Virus record (IMG/VR): IMGVR_UViG_3300027631_000032
Coordinates: 1-49,408 of that record
Origin: a virus
DNA length: 49,408 nucleotides
Reading direction: 5' to 3' (one strand)
Part shown: piece by piece, positions 6,072-15,339 of the stretch
Position numbering within the stretch: position 1 is the stretch's first letter
How the letters are laid out: every line of letters starts with the position of its first letter
Translations under genes and position numbers: made by a program
Notes under the pieces: generated by a model
The model's database searches: none
What the model was told of the DNA's origin: nothing
What the model saw: the letters and a program-made list of their open reading frames with translations, nothing else

Positions 6072-7412
6072 TTATGTGAGGATGTTGTCCACACGGAAGA
6101 TGCGGTAGTACTGGTTGCTTTTCGCAGCAGCAAGACCATTGCTAGTAGGTGTAGAACCAACATATGGGTTAGAAGCCATGCCGTAGCGAGTCTTGAAACC
6201 GATTTTTGGTTGGAACGTATCTTCACCAACAGCCTTAACCATCTGTAAAGGAACATATGGGCAGTAGAATACACCACTGTCGTATGCGTTTTGACCTTTA
6301 TAGCCTACAGTACAGTAGTCAGTCTGGGCATATGGATCGATGTACACTTTGATGCGACCGTTAAGTACACCAGCGAAAGTGTTACCAGTGTCATCAACCT
6401 GAAGGTTGTTAGACATAGCAGGACTGTAGTCCAAAGTACCAGCAGCAGCAAGTGCAGTAGCAACATCTGAAGAACAGATAAGTACGTTACCTTTACCACG
6501 GCGAGTTTCTTTAGCAATCACGTTACATTCGCGATCGATCTGAACAGTCAGACCTTTGAACTTCTCAGCAGACCAACGACCGTCAGCATCTGAAGACAGA
6601 TCGAAGACACCGCTCTTAGTAACGTTAGCTTGCAACGCACCAGTTTTAGCTTGACTGTTGATAGTACGAATTACTTCGCGGTTGATTTCAGCAAGGATCT
6701 CAGTTGACAAGATGTTCGCCAACTCAGTTTCTGCGTCTAGACCGTGGATTGCTTTAAGGTCTTGAGCAAGTTCCAAAGAGTACTCAGCTTTCAACGCACG
6801 AGATACAGCAGTAACACTTTGCTTCTCGATGGTGAAACCCATTTCTTTGAAAGTAGAACCACCGGAAGAACCAAGTGCTTCAGCAGAACCAGTAGGCATA
6901 CCAGTTGCGCCAAGAGCAAGAAGACGGTTGTCGTCTAAAGAACCATCTGGAGTAGCAGAATCAGAGATTCCAGCGAAACCAGAAACGTTGTCACTGTCGT
7001 GAGTACCAGCAGAGTCGCCAGAGAACTGAGTCTCAGCTTCACCGAAGAGTGCTTCACGTGAACCAGTTGCACCAGAACCATATCGTGCCTTCATGGCAAA
7101 GATAAGACCAGTGGGGCCGTTCATAGGTTGTACACCACATACATCGTATGCGATAAGGTTAGGCATCGCACGGCGAACCAAAGAGATCAAGATAGGATCC
7201 CAAGTTCCGATTGAACCAGTGTTAGCACCAGCAGGTGCAGCTTCGGTCATGAATCCCATCTCAGCAGAACGTGACTCGGCCATTGCGCGTTCTTGGTTTT
7301 CCAAGATTGCAGCAGTTACCGCTTTACGGTGGTGATCAGTGATTGCGCCAGCAGAACCTTCGTTCAGTACTGGAGACCATTTTTCGATAAGAGTATCGTA
7401 AGATTGTTGCAT
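6072..7412 (-). CDS. 23: Major capsid protein gp23
   Basis: This 446-residue protein carries the gp23 signature WDPILISLVRRAMPNLIAYD followed by CGVQPMNGPTGLIFAMKARYG (about 69-109). It forms the hexamers of the prolate head. T4 gp23 is 521 aa, so this is a shorter marine-type version. A likely prohead-protease cut lies after E57 in GFMTE/AAP, which would remove the N-terminal scaffold-binding part. AAGGA precedes the ATG at 7412. It is the last gene of the portal-to-capsid block and has its own strong terminator. Confidence 0.97.
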   Translation of the reverse strand: MQQSYDTLIEKWSPVLNEGSAGAITDHHRKAVTAAILENQERAMAESRSAEMGFMTEAAPAGANTGSIGTWDPILISLVRRAMPNLIAYDVCGVQPMNGPTGLIFAMKARYGSGATGSREALFGEAETQFSGDSAGTHDSDNVSGFAGISDSATPDGSLDDNRLLALGATGMPTGSAEALGSSGGSTFKEMGFTIEKQSVTAVSRALKAEYSLELAQDLKAIHGLDAETELANILSTEILAEINREVIRTINSQAKTGALQANVTKSGVFDLSSDADGRWSAEKFKGLTVQIDRECNVIAKETRRGKGNVLICSSDVATALAAAGTLDYSPAMSNNLQVDDTGNTFAGVLNGRIKVYIDPYAQTDYCTVGYKGQNAYDSGVFYCPYVPLQMVKAVGEDTFQPKIGFKTRYGMASNPYVGSTPTSNGLAAAKSNQYYRIFRVDNILT

Positions 7413-7423
7413 TTTAATAATCC

Positions 7424-8452
7424 TTACTTAATAGTTTTTTTGATAGCGTTAACGTATGCGTCCATTGAACTTGAGATCTCTACGGTTTGATCCGCGTCTT
7501 CTACAATCTGTTCAACTTCTGCGTTATCAACAGGTTCTTTAGCGAAGTGTGACTCGATTACGATACCTACTTTAGACGCGAATGTTTCTTCGTCAAAGTC
7601 GATTCCTTCGATAAGTCCTTTTAACTTCTCTACTTGGGTGTCAGCAAGACCACGAGATGCTTCAGCGATGATTGCATCACGCTTCAATACTTCGAGTTCT
7701 TCGCTTAACTTAATTGCGTCACCAGTAGTTGAGTTAAGTTTTTCTTCCAACTCAGTTACTTGTTCTGCAAGTTCGTCAACTAGGTCAACTTTTGCTTCAG
7801 GGACATCGATGTAAGATTCTACGAATAGATCTTTCATTTTACCCATGAATGATTCAGCGATTTCAGTACGGAGACCGTTCTGTACCGCAACCTTGTTTTC
7901 TTCCATCCAAGATTCAACAACGTAATTCATGTAAGAATCTACTTTCTCAACAAGATCAGCTTTAACAGCAGATACTTCTTCAGACAGTTCTTCTTTGTAC
8001 TGCTCTTCTAAACGATCAACTTCTTCGCTTAACTTAGAACGGACAGCAGCTTCAAAAATTACAGCAGTCTTCTCTTTAAACTCTTCTGAAAGAGTGGCTT
8101 CAGATTCTACCAACGCATCCAACTCTGAAGTTGTATCGATAGATTCTGCAACAGACTCTGCCACCTTACCTTTGCCGAACATAGTGTCGTATGCAGCTTG
8201 CAGTTCACCTTTCTTCATTTTAGAAGCGGTGACATACATTGCATTCAACAGACCGGCTTTGGTCTTAGGTGCGGGTGCCTGATTTGTTGCGCCAGCAGCT
8301 TTATCGACAGATGCGAGAGATTCTGGTTCCGTTACCGGAGTATCATCTTTGGCTTCTACGACTTCTGCTTGTGCTTCTTCGAGAGTTTCCTCCACAATGT
8401 CGTTAATTTCTTCATCGTGAAGTTCAACTTCGACTTTACTTTCTTCAGTCAT
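7424..8452 (-). CDS. 22: Prohead core scaffold protein gp22
   Basis: This 342-residue, acidic, mostly helical protein contains the gp22 core: SYMNYVVESWMEENKVAVQ, then EIAESFMGKMKDLFVESYI and DVPEAKVDLVDELAEQV with a following coiled coil. The scaffold assembles inside the prohead and is then chopped by gp21. It is longer than T4 gp22 (about 270 aa) because of an acidic N-terminal extension (about residues 1-90). It sits between the protease and capsid genes as in T4. Confidence 0.92.
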   Translation of the reverse strand: MTEESKVEVELHDEEINDIVEETLEEAQAEVVEAKDDTPVTEPESLASVDKAAGATNQAPAPKTKAGLLNAMYVTASKMKKGELQAAYDTMFGKGKVAESVAESIDTTSELDALVESEATLSEEFKEKTAVIFEAAVRSKLSEEVDRLEEQYKEELSEEVSAVKADLVEKVDSYMNYVVESWMEENKVAVQNGLRTEIAESFMGKMKDLFVESYIDVPEAKVDLVDELAEQVTELEEKLNSTTGDAIKLSEELEVLKRDAIIAEASRGLADTQVEKLKGLIEGIDFDEETFASKVGIVIESHFAKEPVDNAEVEQIVEDADQTVEISSSMDAYVNAIKKTIK

Positions 8453-8462
8453 AATTGACTCC

Positions 8463-9122
8463 TTACATATTAGATTTGATTAACGAGAGGAAATTCTTAA
8501 ACTCCCGAATCTGCACTTCGGATTGAAATGCTTTCGGTGCGGTTTTAATTTCTGTCTCCATATCTTCAATAATCTGGGGTTCCAAAATGCCGTTATTCCA
8601 GACCCAATCCACACCTTCCATAATTCCATTGACAAAAGCGTCAGGTGCTGAGGGGTCTTGTACGATATCTACCGTACTAAGAATAAAGTCGTCTTTGACA
8701 TACATTGCGCCATTTCTTTGTTCCAGACTTCCCATTCCACGAGTTGACACACCCAATTGTACACCACCATCAAGGAGACCTTTAACAATCTTACCCATTG
8801 GAGTATCCAATATTTGTGCCTTTCCTACCACATCATTACCTTCGAAACGAAGATCAGTGATGAGGTGAGAAACTTTATCCAAGTTAACCGTAGGGCCTTC
8901 AGGGTGATTCAATTCACCTACCGCACGTTTCTTGCTAACTTGGGTTTCAACGTATGCATTTACTGCCTTCTCCATAATTGGTTTAGGGTAAATACGTCCG
9001 TTTCTATTCTTTGATTCTGTTTGAATGAAGATTCCTTCAATGACGTAATTCTTCTCGCCATTTTCTTTCTTCTCTACGATACACTCAAGATCGTTTTCTT
9101 TAAATTCGCTAATTAACTTCAT
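8463..9122 (-). CDS. 21: Prohead maturation protease gp21
   Basis: This 219-residue protein matches the T4 prohead protease family: YVIEGIFIQTESKNRNGRIYP, then GELNHPEGP with the probable catalytic H73, FEGNDVVGKAQIL, and GVSTRGMGSL with the probable catalytic Ser126. It cleaves scaffold, internal and capsid proteins, typically after (I/L)-x-E. The start overlaps the upstream stop in TAATG, suggesting translational coupling. Confidence 0.95.
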   Translation of the reverse strand: MKLISEFKENDLECIVEKKENGEKNYVIEGIFIQTESKNRNGRIYPKPIMEKAVNAYVETQVSKKRAVGELNHPEGPTVNLDKVSHLITDLRFEGNDVVGKAQILDTPMGKIVKGLLDGGVQLGVSTRGMGSLEQRNGAMYVKDDFILSTVDIVQDPSAPDAFVNGIMEGVDWVWNNGILEPQIIEDMETEIKTAPKAFQSEVQIREFKNFLSLIKSNM

Positions 9123-9343
9123 TAGAGTTTACCACCTAGTGCTTTGACAGTTGAGACTAAAGTCTTCATTGCTTCCGACTGCGTCTTGAATACATCTAAC
9201 TTGTCACCGTCTATATACACGCAGTAACCTTTTGGTTCTTTTACAATAACTACCGGAACCTTTACAGACCCTTTAGTCTTCGCAGAGTACACGGTTTCAC
9301 CCTTATACTTCTTTGCTTCGCGGATCTGTTTAAATGTTTTCAC
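9122..9343 (-). CDS. Head internal/core protein in the gp68 position, with capsid-targeting-like N-terminus
   Basis: This 73-residue basic protein occupies the place of T4 gene 68 (between 67 and 21), but I do not see gp68 sequence. Its N-terminus MKTFKQIREA closely resembles the capsid-targeting sequence of T4 internal proteins (MKTYQEFIAEA type). It contains I-R-E/A, a fitting gp21 cleavage site after residue 9. The mature remainder (SVKVPVVIVKEPKGYCVYID) looks like a small beta domain. It is likely packed in the prohead core; whether it stays in the head with DNA is unknown. A late octamer lies about 27 bases upstream. Confidence 0.65.
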   Translation of the reverse strand: MKTFKQIREAKKYKGETVYSAKTKGSVKVPVVIVKEPKGYCVYIDGDKLDVFKTQSEAMKTLVSTVKALGGKL

Positions 9344-9369
9344 TATAAGTTTTTCCCTGTTTGTACATT

Positions 9370-9377
9370 TATTTATA
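9370..9377 (-). promoter_or_regulatory. Late promoter for the 68-position/21/22/23 block
   Basis: Minus-strand TATAAATA, 27 bases from the ATG at 9343, flanked by short inverted arms TTTGTA/TACAAA (9360-9381). It would let protease, scaffold and capsid genes be expressed apart from portal. Confidence 0.75.
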
Positions 9378-9406
9378 CAAAAAAAGTTTTTTAGATCGAA
9401 TTATTA

Positions 9407-9703
9407 TTAAGAAAGTTCGTCTTCTTCTTCTTCTTCGACTTCGTCTTCTTCCGACTCATCTTCATCTTCGAGGTCTAATTCTAACTCTTCTATCTCTTCT
9501 TCTTCTGGTGCATCATTAAAGATAGTATCGGCTACCGCAACCTTCTCGGCATCCATAGCATCTTGCATCTTACTACCCAACATATCGTTGAATAGATCTC
9601 CAGCATTATTAAAGTTAGATGCCTGAATCGCATCGACAAACTGATTTAGGTTCAGTTCCATTTGCGTAGGTTCTTGTACTTCAGTTGTTTCTGTATCACT
9701 CAT
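9407..9703 (-). CDS. 67: Prohead core protein gp67
   Basis: The protein matches T4 gp67 in character: a short helical N-terminal part (MELNLNQFVDAIQASNFNNA, then AMDAEKVAVADTIFN) followed by an extremely acidic Glu/Asp tail. I place the start at ATG 9703 (98 aa, MSDTET) because GGAG lies 6 bases ahead; an upstream in-frame TTG at 9715 would overlap the Shine-Dalgarno. gp67 is a minor scaffold component needed for head shape and is cleaved by gp21. It lies directly after the portal gene. Confidence 0.85.
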   Translation of the reverse strand: MSDTETTEVQEPTQMELNLNQFVDAIQASNFNNAGDLFNDMLGSKMQDAMDAEKVAVADTIFNDAPEEEEIEELELDLEDEDESEEDEVEEEEEDELS

Positions 9704-9715
9704 GATTTTCTCCAA

Positions 9716-11218
9716 TTAAAATTCGTCTTCATTTCCGGTCTCTGCATTAGATTCAATTGCGATCTGTTTCAAGATAGTCTCAACTTCATCTTCTTGCATT
9801 TGTAACACGTTCTTCCATACCCACTCTTTAGAGAAGTACTCACCAACATACTGAGATACTTGATCCATAGTCTGGAGACGTTCTCTAAGTACTTCTGCTT
9901 CCTTCAGTTCGGTGAAGTGGTTGTCACGTATATAGTCAACCGTGATATCATTCTTCCACTCTTCCCAATCCAACTCAGTGATAATACCTTTAAGTATTAA
10001 CTGTTTACGAAGGATATTTAGGAACAACGTTGCGAAGCGTTTTCGCAGACGATCAATAAACTTCTGGAACTTAACTTCGTCTCTGTTGATCTCTGTTGAA
10101 CGACCTAAAGAGAACTGAGCCTCTTGTTCTAAACGCGACAGAGGAACATTCAAAGATCTATATAGTCGTTTCTGAAAGTATACAATATCATCGATCTGTC
10201 CAAGATTCTCACCGCCAGGCAGTGTAGAGATCTCAGTACCACGACCACCTTCTTTACGTGGTAACCAGAAGTCTTCCAACATAGACATATGTTTACGGTC
10301 ATCTTTCAATTGACCCGTGTTCGCATCGTATACCAACTTGTTACGGTAACGAGCCATGATGTCTTTCATGTGTTTCTCTGCCTTCTGTGGAGGCAAGTTA
10401 CCCACATCTATGTAAAAGATTCTACGTTCAGGCGCACGTGCGAGACGGTAGATTACCAATGAATCTTCCATCATACGCAATTGGTTAATTGGTTTGATTG
10501 CCTTGTGTAGGAATGATACTACACGTTTTCTAGAAGGATCCAACAGACCAGACGTAACATAGGATACTGAATCCGGACTTAACTTAACACCAGACTGCGT
10601 ACCAGATTTCTCTTGATAGATGTAAAACTCTTCGGTCTTCTCTACAATCTTTGCGTTAGTGGATGGGTCTTTCTTATACTTTACCTCACGAACCTTACGT
10701 ACCTTTGCAGCATCGATGGGACGGATCTCTTGGATACCAGCCTTCATATTAGATTCGTTTACCACCAAGTGGTGATACAAACGACCATCTACATACCACG
10801 AACGGAACATGTCGTGACCTAACTCATTGAAGTTCAACATCGCGCAGATGCCGTCAAACTCTTCAATGATGTTCTTCTTAATCTTATCGGATGCTTTTAC
10901 CTTATCGAGATCCAGACCAACCGGAGATTCCATTTCTGAACCAGAGATAGACTCGTTGATAATATCTTCGATAGCAGCATCGACTTCAGGATGTTGTGCA
11001 ACACCCCTATACTTTTGAATTTGTTGTGTGTTGTCCTTAGAGTCCGCACCGTCCATATCAATATATGCACCGAAGTGTGAACCACTGGCAGTAACGTACC
11101 CAGCACCATCGGGATCAGCCGTTGGTACAATAGAAGGTAGTTTTTCTTTGTCCTTTTCTTTGGTCGCTCTCTTTATTTCAAAACCAAAGAGTTTTAGACC
11201 GTTATTGTCTTCTGCCAT
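9716..11218 (-). CDS. 20: Portal protein gp20
   Basis: This 500-residue protein has the gp20 pattern: GVAQHPEVDAAIEDIINE at about 90-107, DMFRSWYVDGRLYHHLVV, IRPIDAAKVRKVREV, the stem/wing segments RAPERRIFYIDVGNLP and QKFIDRLRKRFATLF. Portal forms the dodecameric vertex for DNA entry, head-assembly initiation and neck attachment. Length is close to T4 gp20 (524 aa). It is separated from gp19 by a 74-base gap holding a strong hairpin. Confidence 0.96.
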   Translation of the reverse strand: MAEDNNGLKLFGFEIKRATKEKDKEKLPSIVPTADPDGAGYVTASGSHFGAYIDMDGADSKDNTQQIQKYRGVAQHPEVDAAIEDIINESISGSEMESPVGLDLDKVKASDKIKKNIIEEFDGICAMLNFNELGHDMFRSWYVDGRLYHHLVVNESNMKAGIQEIRPIDAAKVRKVREVKYKKDPSTNAKIVEKTEEFYIYQEKSGTQSGVKLSPDSVSYVTSGLLDPSRKRVVSFLHKAIKPINQLRMMEDSLVIYRLARAPERRIFYIDVGNLPPQKAEKHMKDIMARYRNKLVYDANTGQLKDDRKHMSMLEDFWLPRKEGGRGTEISTLPGGENLGQIDDIVYFQKRLYRSLNVPLSRLEQEAQFSLGRSTEINRDEVKFQKFIDRLRKRFATLFLNILRKQLILKGIITELDWEEWKNDITVDYIRDNHFTELKEAEVLRERLQTMDQVSQYVGEYFSKEWVWKNVLQMQEDEVETILKQIAIESNAETGNEDEF

Positions 11219-11240
11219 TTAAAACCTCAAAACTGAATAG

Positions 11241-11275
11241 TAAAATGGAAGAGGAGACAATTCCCCCCTTCCATT
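11241..11275 (-). terminator. Strong hairpin between gp19 and gp20 (terminator and/or 5' leader structure)
   Basis: On the minus strand 14 bases pair with 14 (arms 11262-11275 and 11244-11257, two G-U pairs, loop ATTG), followed by TTTTA. The wobble pairs would be A-C mismatches in the plus-strand RNA, so the structure is made for minus-strand transcripts. It could end the sheath/tube transcript. It also starts almost at the predicted first base of a transcript from the octamer variant at 11279-11286. Confidence 0.75.
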
Positions 11276-11278
11276 CAT

Positions 11279-11286
11279 TACTTATA
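11279..11286 (-). promoter_or_regulatory. Possible late promoter variant (TATAAGTA) for portal gene
   Basis: Minus-strand TATAAGTA differs from the consensus in one base and is the only candidate between gp19 and gp20. With T4 spacing, transcription would start near 11273, at the foot of the hairpin. Confidence 0.4.
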
Positions 11287-11292
11287 CTAGAA

Positions 11293-11820
11293 TTAACTAG
11301 TAGTATTTGATTCCCAATATTGGATAGCAAATTCTACAGTGAACTCTTCGATCGTATCATTAGTCTCGTAAGACAATGCGATCTCCGACACATTAGTCGG
11401 GAAACAACCACGGAAGTTGTATGTTTTCAATACATCTCCATTGCGGTCTAATTGATCAACTGACAGATCAGCTTCGTAATCTACAGGGTTAGACAAACCA
11501 GTATTTGCAGCATGTGCATTAATACCATTCATCCAACGCTCCATAGCGTCACGAACACTAAAGTCTGTGTCGTTGATTACAGTTACAGTCCAGTTAGCGA
11601 AAGTACGATCGCCCGCAATCTTCAATTGGCGTCCACGGAACGGAACAGTTACCAGTGCCATTTCTGACACAGGTAATGCCGCTGTCTTACACAGGAAGGA
11701 TGCAAGTTCTACATCTCCACCAGCGTAAGCAGGGAAGTTCAATGTTGCCTTGAAGAGATTGGGTCGCGCACCGCCACCACGGAGTTTTGACTTAAAGTCA
11801 TCTACACCTAATACAGCCAT
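11293..11820 (-). CDS. 19: Tail tube protein gp19
   Basis: This 175-residue protein matches T4 gp19: ARPNLFKATLNFP near the N-terminus, CKTAALPVSEMALVTVPFRG, KIAGDRTFANWTVTVINDTDF, FRGCFPTNVSEIALSYETND and the ending EEFTVEFAIQYWES. It polymerises into the inner tail tube. It follows the sheath gene by 13 bases and is probably co-transcribed with it from 13685-13692; a strong hairpin follows its stop. Confidence 0.95.
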   Translation of the reverse strand: MAVLGVDDFKSKLRGGGARPNLFKATLNFPAYAGGDVELASFLCKTAALPVSEMALVTVPFRGRQLKIAGDRTFANWTVTVINDTDFSVRDAMERWMNGINAHAANTGLSNPVDYEADLSVDQLDRNGDVLKTYNFRGCFPTNVSEIALSYETNDTIEEFTVEFAIQYWESNTTS

Positions 11821-11833
11821 TTCTTATCTCCCC

Positions 11834-13618
11834 TTATACCGTGCCAACTACTTCGTCAAACTCAACACCAGTTCTAACTGCAACGAAATTCAACGTTACG
11901 AAGTTAATAGAACGAGCGGGTTTGATGAAGATTGAAGCGATAAATTCATTTCTATCAATGACAGCCGGTGTGTTGTTTGTTTCGTCACAAACGACACGGA
12001 AGTCAGTGATACCTCTTCGACCCTGTACTTCACGGAGTAAAGGTTCTACGATGTTTGTAAACTCTGCACGAGTAAACTCGTCATTGAATTCAAACATTAC
12101 GTTCTTGGCAGCAAGAGCAATTTGACGTTCAAGAACAAGGAACAATCTACGAACGTTAATTCGATCGAATGCACTTGGACGTGATTCAAAGGTCTTGTCA
12201 CCGAACAGGATAACACCAGCGCCTGGAATGTTGGCGATTGGGTTAACACCTGCTTTGTACAGAGTATCTCTCTGAGTCTTGTTAGGGTTAGATAGAATGT
12301 CTGTTACACCCAAGTAGTTACCACGTCTCTGTCCAGCAGGAGAGAACCACGGTGCAGCTACTGCGTCAGTACCAGCGAATAGACCGGCGGTACCAGCGTT
12401 AGCTGGGATTTGGATGTATTGATCGTTATACTTGTCATATACCTTGAACCAGTTGTTATCAACAACAAGGTAAGATGAACGAGTACAACCACTCGCAAAC
12501 GAAGTTGTGCTAGTTACAGGAGTAGTACCTGTAATTGCAGCCTTATCGGGGGAAGTAGTTACAACACAATCTTTACGTCCTTTAGCGATTGCAACAAGAT
12601 CATTTACAACGGTGTTACCGTCAGTCTTGTTAGCGTGAGCAGGAGCAATCAACATGTCCACTTGTACAGTCTCAACGTCTTCGAACAGATCAAAACCAGT
12701 AGAGTATTCACCAGTGCCGATAGCAGAACCATCTGTTCCTCGACCCAAAGTAACAAGACTCTTTGCGTTTGTCCAACCTGCCAGAGGTACAGCGTAATCC
12801 TGAGCAGAATCGACAGAAGCGGTTTCTCCGATCAAGTGTCCAAAGTTATCGTGTGCCGAACCAAATGCAGAATCGTCACCGAAGTAACTGTTCCAAATGT
12901 AGTTAGACTTATTGTTGATAACGTCTGAGATGTAGTTCGGGGTTCCATCTGGAGTCGAAGCACCTTTCAGCATAGATACGTGTGGGAATGTTTCTAGAAC
13001 AGTTCCTTTAGTACCAGAGATTGCACCAGTACGATCGACAACAGCAACGTGCATTTCATCATTAGTTGATGATTCGTTGATGCTTGACAAGTACGGTGAA
13101 GTTCCCGCAGATTGGTCGAACGCGCCTGCGTAATCCCAAGCACTAAATGCAGAATCGCCAGCAGGACAGAAGGCAACCGCTAATGCGTTACCTAACTCGC
13201 CAGGGTACTTAGCGACAAAAGAACCAGTGTTCGATGTTCCGACTACGCCTAGGTTCAATGTGTCGAAATGATCACGGTTGCGGATCTGAAGAACCATACC
13301 GGAACTATCAACACCTTCGATACCTACTACATGAGAAGAACTTGCATTGAAGGCAGAGTCTGTTGCTTCACGTACAACGTAAAGTGAGTTTGAATATTTT
13401 AAGAACGATGCAGCAGATATAAAATCTACGGCATTACTTGTGTCGGGTGCAGCGAAGACGCTTACTAGACCAGATTCATCTGCTACTAGTGTGCGTTCTT
13501 GTACAGGCCCCCAACGAAATTTCCCTACAAAGGCGCCAGTCGATGACGTTACACTGGGTACTACACCAGTGAGATCAATCTCTTTGACTACAATTGCGGG
13601 AGAAGCTGATGTTGCCAT
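11834..13618 (-). CDS. 18: Contractile tail sheath protein gp18
   Basis: This 594-residue protein starts ASPAIVVKEIDLTGVVPSVTSSTGAFVGKF (typical phage sheath opening) and ends with the sheath C-terminal fold: RREVQ-type LLREVQGRRGITDFRVVCDETNNTP, then IDRNEFIASIFIKPARSINFVTLNFVAVRTG. Slightly shorter than T4 gp18 (659 aa), with differences in the surface-exposed middle. AGGA precedes the ATG. It is the first gene after a late octamer. Confidence 0.97.
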   Translation of the reverse strand: MATSASPAIVVKEIDLTGVVPSVTSSTGAFVGKFRWGPVQERTLVADESGLVSVFAAPDTSNAVDFISAASFLKYSNSLYVVREATDSAFNASSSHVVGIEGVDSSGMVLQIRNRDHFDTLNLGVVGTSNTGSFVAKYPGELGNALAVAFCPAGDSAFSAWDYAGAFDQSAGTSPYLSSINESSTNDEMHVAVVDRTGAISGTKGTVLETFPHVSMLKGASTPDGTPNYISDVINNKSNYIWNSYFGDDSAFGSAHDNFGHLIGETASVDSAQDYAVPLAGWTNAKSLVTLGRGTDGSAIGTGEYSTGFDLFEDVETVQVDMLIAPAHANKTDGNTVVNDLVAIAKGRKDCVVTTSPDKAAITGTTPVTSTTSFASGCTRSSYLVVDNNWFKVYDKYNDQYIQIPANAGTAGLFAGTDAVAAPWFSPAGQRRGNYLGVTDILSNPNKTQRDTLYKAGVNPIANIPGAGVILFGDKTFESRPSAFDRINVRRLFLVLERQIALAAKNVMFEFNDEFTRAEFTNIVEPLLREVQGRRGITDFRVVCDETNNTPAVIDRNEFIASIFIKPARSINFVTLNFVAVRTGVEFDEVVGTV

Positions 13619-13684
13619 AACTTTTTCCTTTTTTCGGTTTGCGAATTATAAGTTTGCATGATACGATTTTTTCTTCAATACCTT

Positions 13685-13692
13685 TATTTATA
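13685..13692 (-). promoter_or_regulatory. Late promoter for sheath/tube genes
   Basis: Minus-strand TATAAATA, 67 bases before the sheath ATG. It lies in the loop between inverted arms AATACC (13677-13682) and GGTATT (13699-13704), directly after the terminase stop codon. Confidence 0.8.
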
Positions 13693-13704
13693 CATTCCGG
13701 TATT

Positions 13705-15339
13705 TCACCAATCTTGCACACCTACTGTACCATGCGTCCTGTGCATCCAATCTTCCATATCCTCACCATCTAATCTCTGAGACTCTTCATGTTCGATATA
13801 ATCTGTCCCGTCATCGATAAATCCGGCTGGGGGAACATCGTTTTCTATTTGTCTCATCTGTTCCTCAAACATCATCTCTTTTAGATTGATGTCTGTCATA
13901 TCAGCAAAGAACTGTGTGGACACAAAGTACCCAAACATTACTAGATTCATCATCAAGTCATCATGGTTACCGTCACTCGCCTCGTATGATTGTCCTTTAC
14001 CTACGAAGGTTGATATCTCCAAGATGGTATTCTCATCTACGATGTCTAGTTTCTTCTCTTCAAGAATATCCTTGATTGCGGTACAACCTAGACGTTTAGT
14101 CTTGCGGGTCATCTCAATACCAATAGAGTCCGACTTTACCGCAGATGATACAAACACATTCTCGTATTCTAGATCATAGTATAACCCGTTACATACGACC
14201 GTACCTTGATCATTCGACTCAATTACCACATAGGCTTCATTGTAGAGATTCGAATACTTATATATAATATTAGGAAAAAGCACAGGCGAAATAGAATTAT
14301 TGCGATAGACGGCGACCTGTTTAAAAGGTTTCACGCTAATGTCGATAACGTTAAACGTAGAATAGTCCTGTCCTCTTCCCTTCGATACATCGACACATAC
14401 AAGGTATTCATGTCCTTTTTGTGGCTTATCGTAAACTAGGAAGTCTCCCCCATTGAGATAGTCTATGGGGTTAGATGCACGTAGTGACAGAAGAGTCTCT
14501 GCGTTAATTAGGGTATCACCTGTTCCGAAGAAGGTGTTACCAAATTCTTGATCGAACTGAAGTTGTGACGTGTTCGCTACTGTCTGTCGTTTCCATTCTT
14601 CGTCCCTGCCTGGCACATCATGCCAGTTGACCTCAAATGGTTTAAAATCATTTACGCCTTGTTTCGCACCCGTCCAGATTTTTTCGAAGGGATTCCCAAT
14701 ACCGTTCGCAGTAGACGTGATAATGACTTTAGTATCCCGACCGGCTGATACCACAGGATATGTAGAAGTATAGAATTCATTTGCTCTTTCCACAAACGCA
14801 AACTCATCAAGAAACAAGAGGTTGACAGACATACCACGAATAGAACTGCCTGAAGTGGCAGCTGCAATAATTCTAGAGTTATTACTAAACTCAATACTAC
14901 CTTTATTGAGTGCTTTACAACCTGGCTGTAAAAAGAACGGTAAGTTTTCCAATGCGAGCGTAACACGACCTAACATCTCCCTTGCAGTTGCGCCTTTGTT
15001 TGCTAGAACTGCAATTGTTTTTTCCGGATGAAATATCGCGTACCATAGAATGTAAACCACAGACGAAATACTTTTACCCGACTGACGGCAAGCAAGCACT
15101 ACGCAGAAACGATTATCGTTAAAGTGGTTAAACATATTCTCTTGATATGGATACAAGTTAAAGTTAACTAGTCCATCATCAAGCGAGATAATTTTAACAT
15201 AGGTGCGAGCAAAATACGCTGGGTCATTCATGCACCGTGCGTACTCTCTTACCGACTCCTCTGTCCACTCCTCTGCAACCCCATCCTTCTTTACATTAGG
15301 ATTGCCTAGGTAGCTATTCTTCTCTGCTGGATTCACCAT
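13705..15339 (-). CDS. 17: Large terminase subunit gp17 (packaging ATPase and nuclease)
   Basis: This 544-residue protein has Walker A CRQSGKS at 84-90, Walker B LLFLDE at 174-179, the coupling motif ITSTANG at about 207-213, and an RNase H-like nuclease with VCVDVSKGRGQDYS (D317), VVIESNDQG (E374) and GNHDDLMMNL near the C-terminus. The ATPase pumps DNA and the nuclease cuts headful ends. It overlaps gp16 by 26 bases. It is compact compared with T4 gp17 (610 aa). Confidence 0.97.
   Translation of the reverse strand: MVNPAEKNSYLGNPNVKKDGVAEEWTEESVREYARCMNDPAYFARTYVKIISLDDGLVNFNLYPYQENMFNHFNDNRFCVVLACRQSGKSISSVVYILWYAIFHPEKTIAVLANKGATAREMLGRVTLALENLPFFLQPGCKALNKGSIEFSNNSRIIAAATSGSSIRGMSVNLLFLDEFAFVERANEFYTSTYPVVSAGRDTKVIITSTANGIGNPFEKIWTGAKQGVNDFKPFEVNWHDVPGRDEEWKRQTVANTSQLQFDQEFGNTFFGTGDTLINAETLLSLRASNPIDYLNGGDFLVYDKPQKGHEYLVCVDVSKGRGQDYSTFNVIDISVKPFKQVAVYRNNSISPVLFPNIIYKYSNLYNEAYVVIESNDQGTVVCNGLYYDLEYENVFVSSAVKSDSIGIEMTRKTKRLGCTAIKDILEEKKLDIVDENTILEISTFVGKGQSYEASDGNHDDLMMNLVMFGYFVSTQFFADMTDINLKEMMFEEQMRQIENDVPPAGFIDDGTDYIEHEESQRLDGEDMEDWMHRTHGTVGVQDW

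Noticed and set aside
9704-9715. TTG start for gp67 (102 residues)
   Set aside because: The TTG lies over the GGAG that is correctly spaced for the ATG at 9703, so the shorter 98-residue product is preferred.
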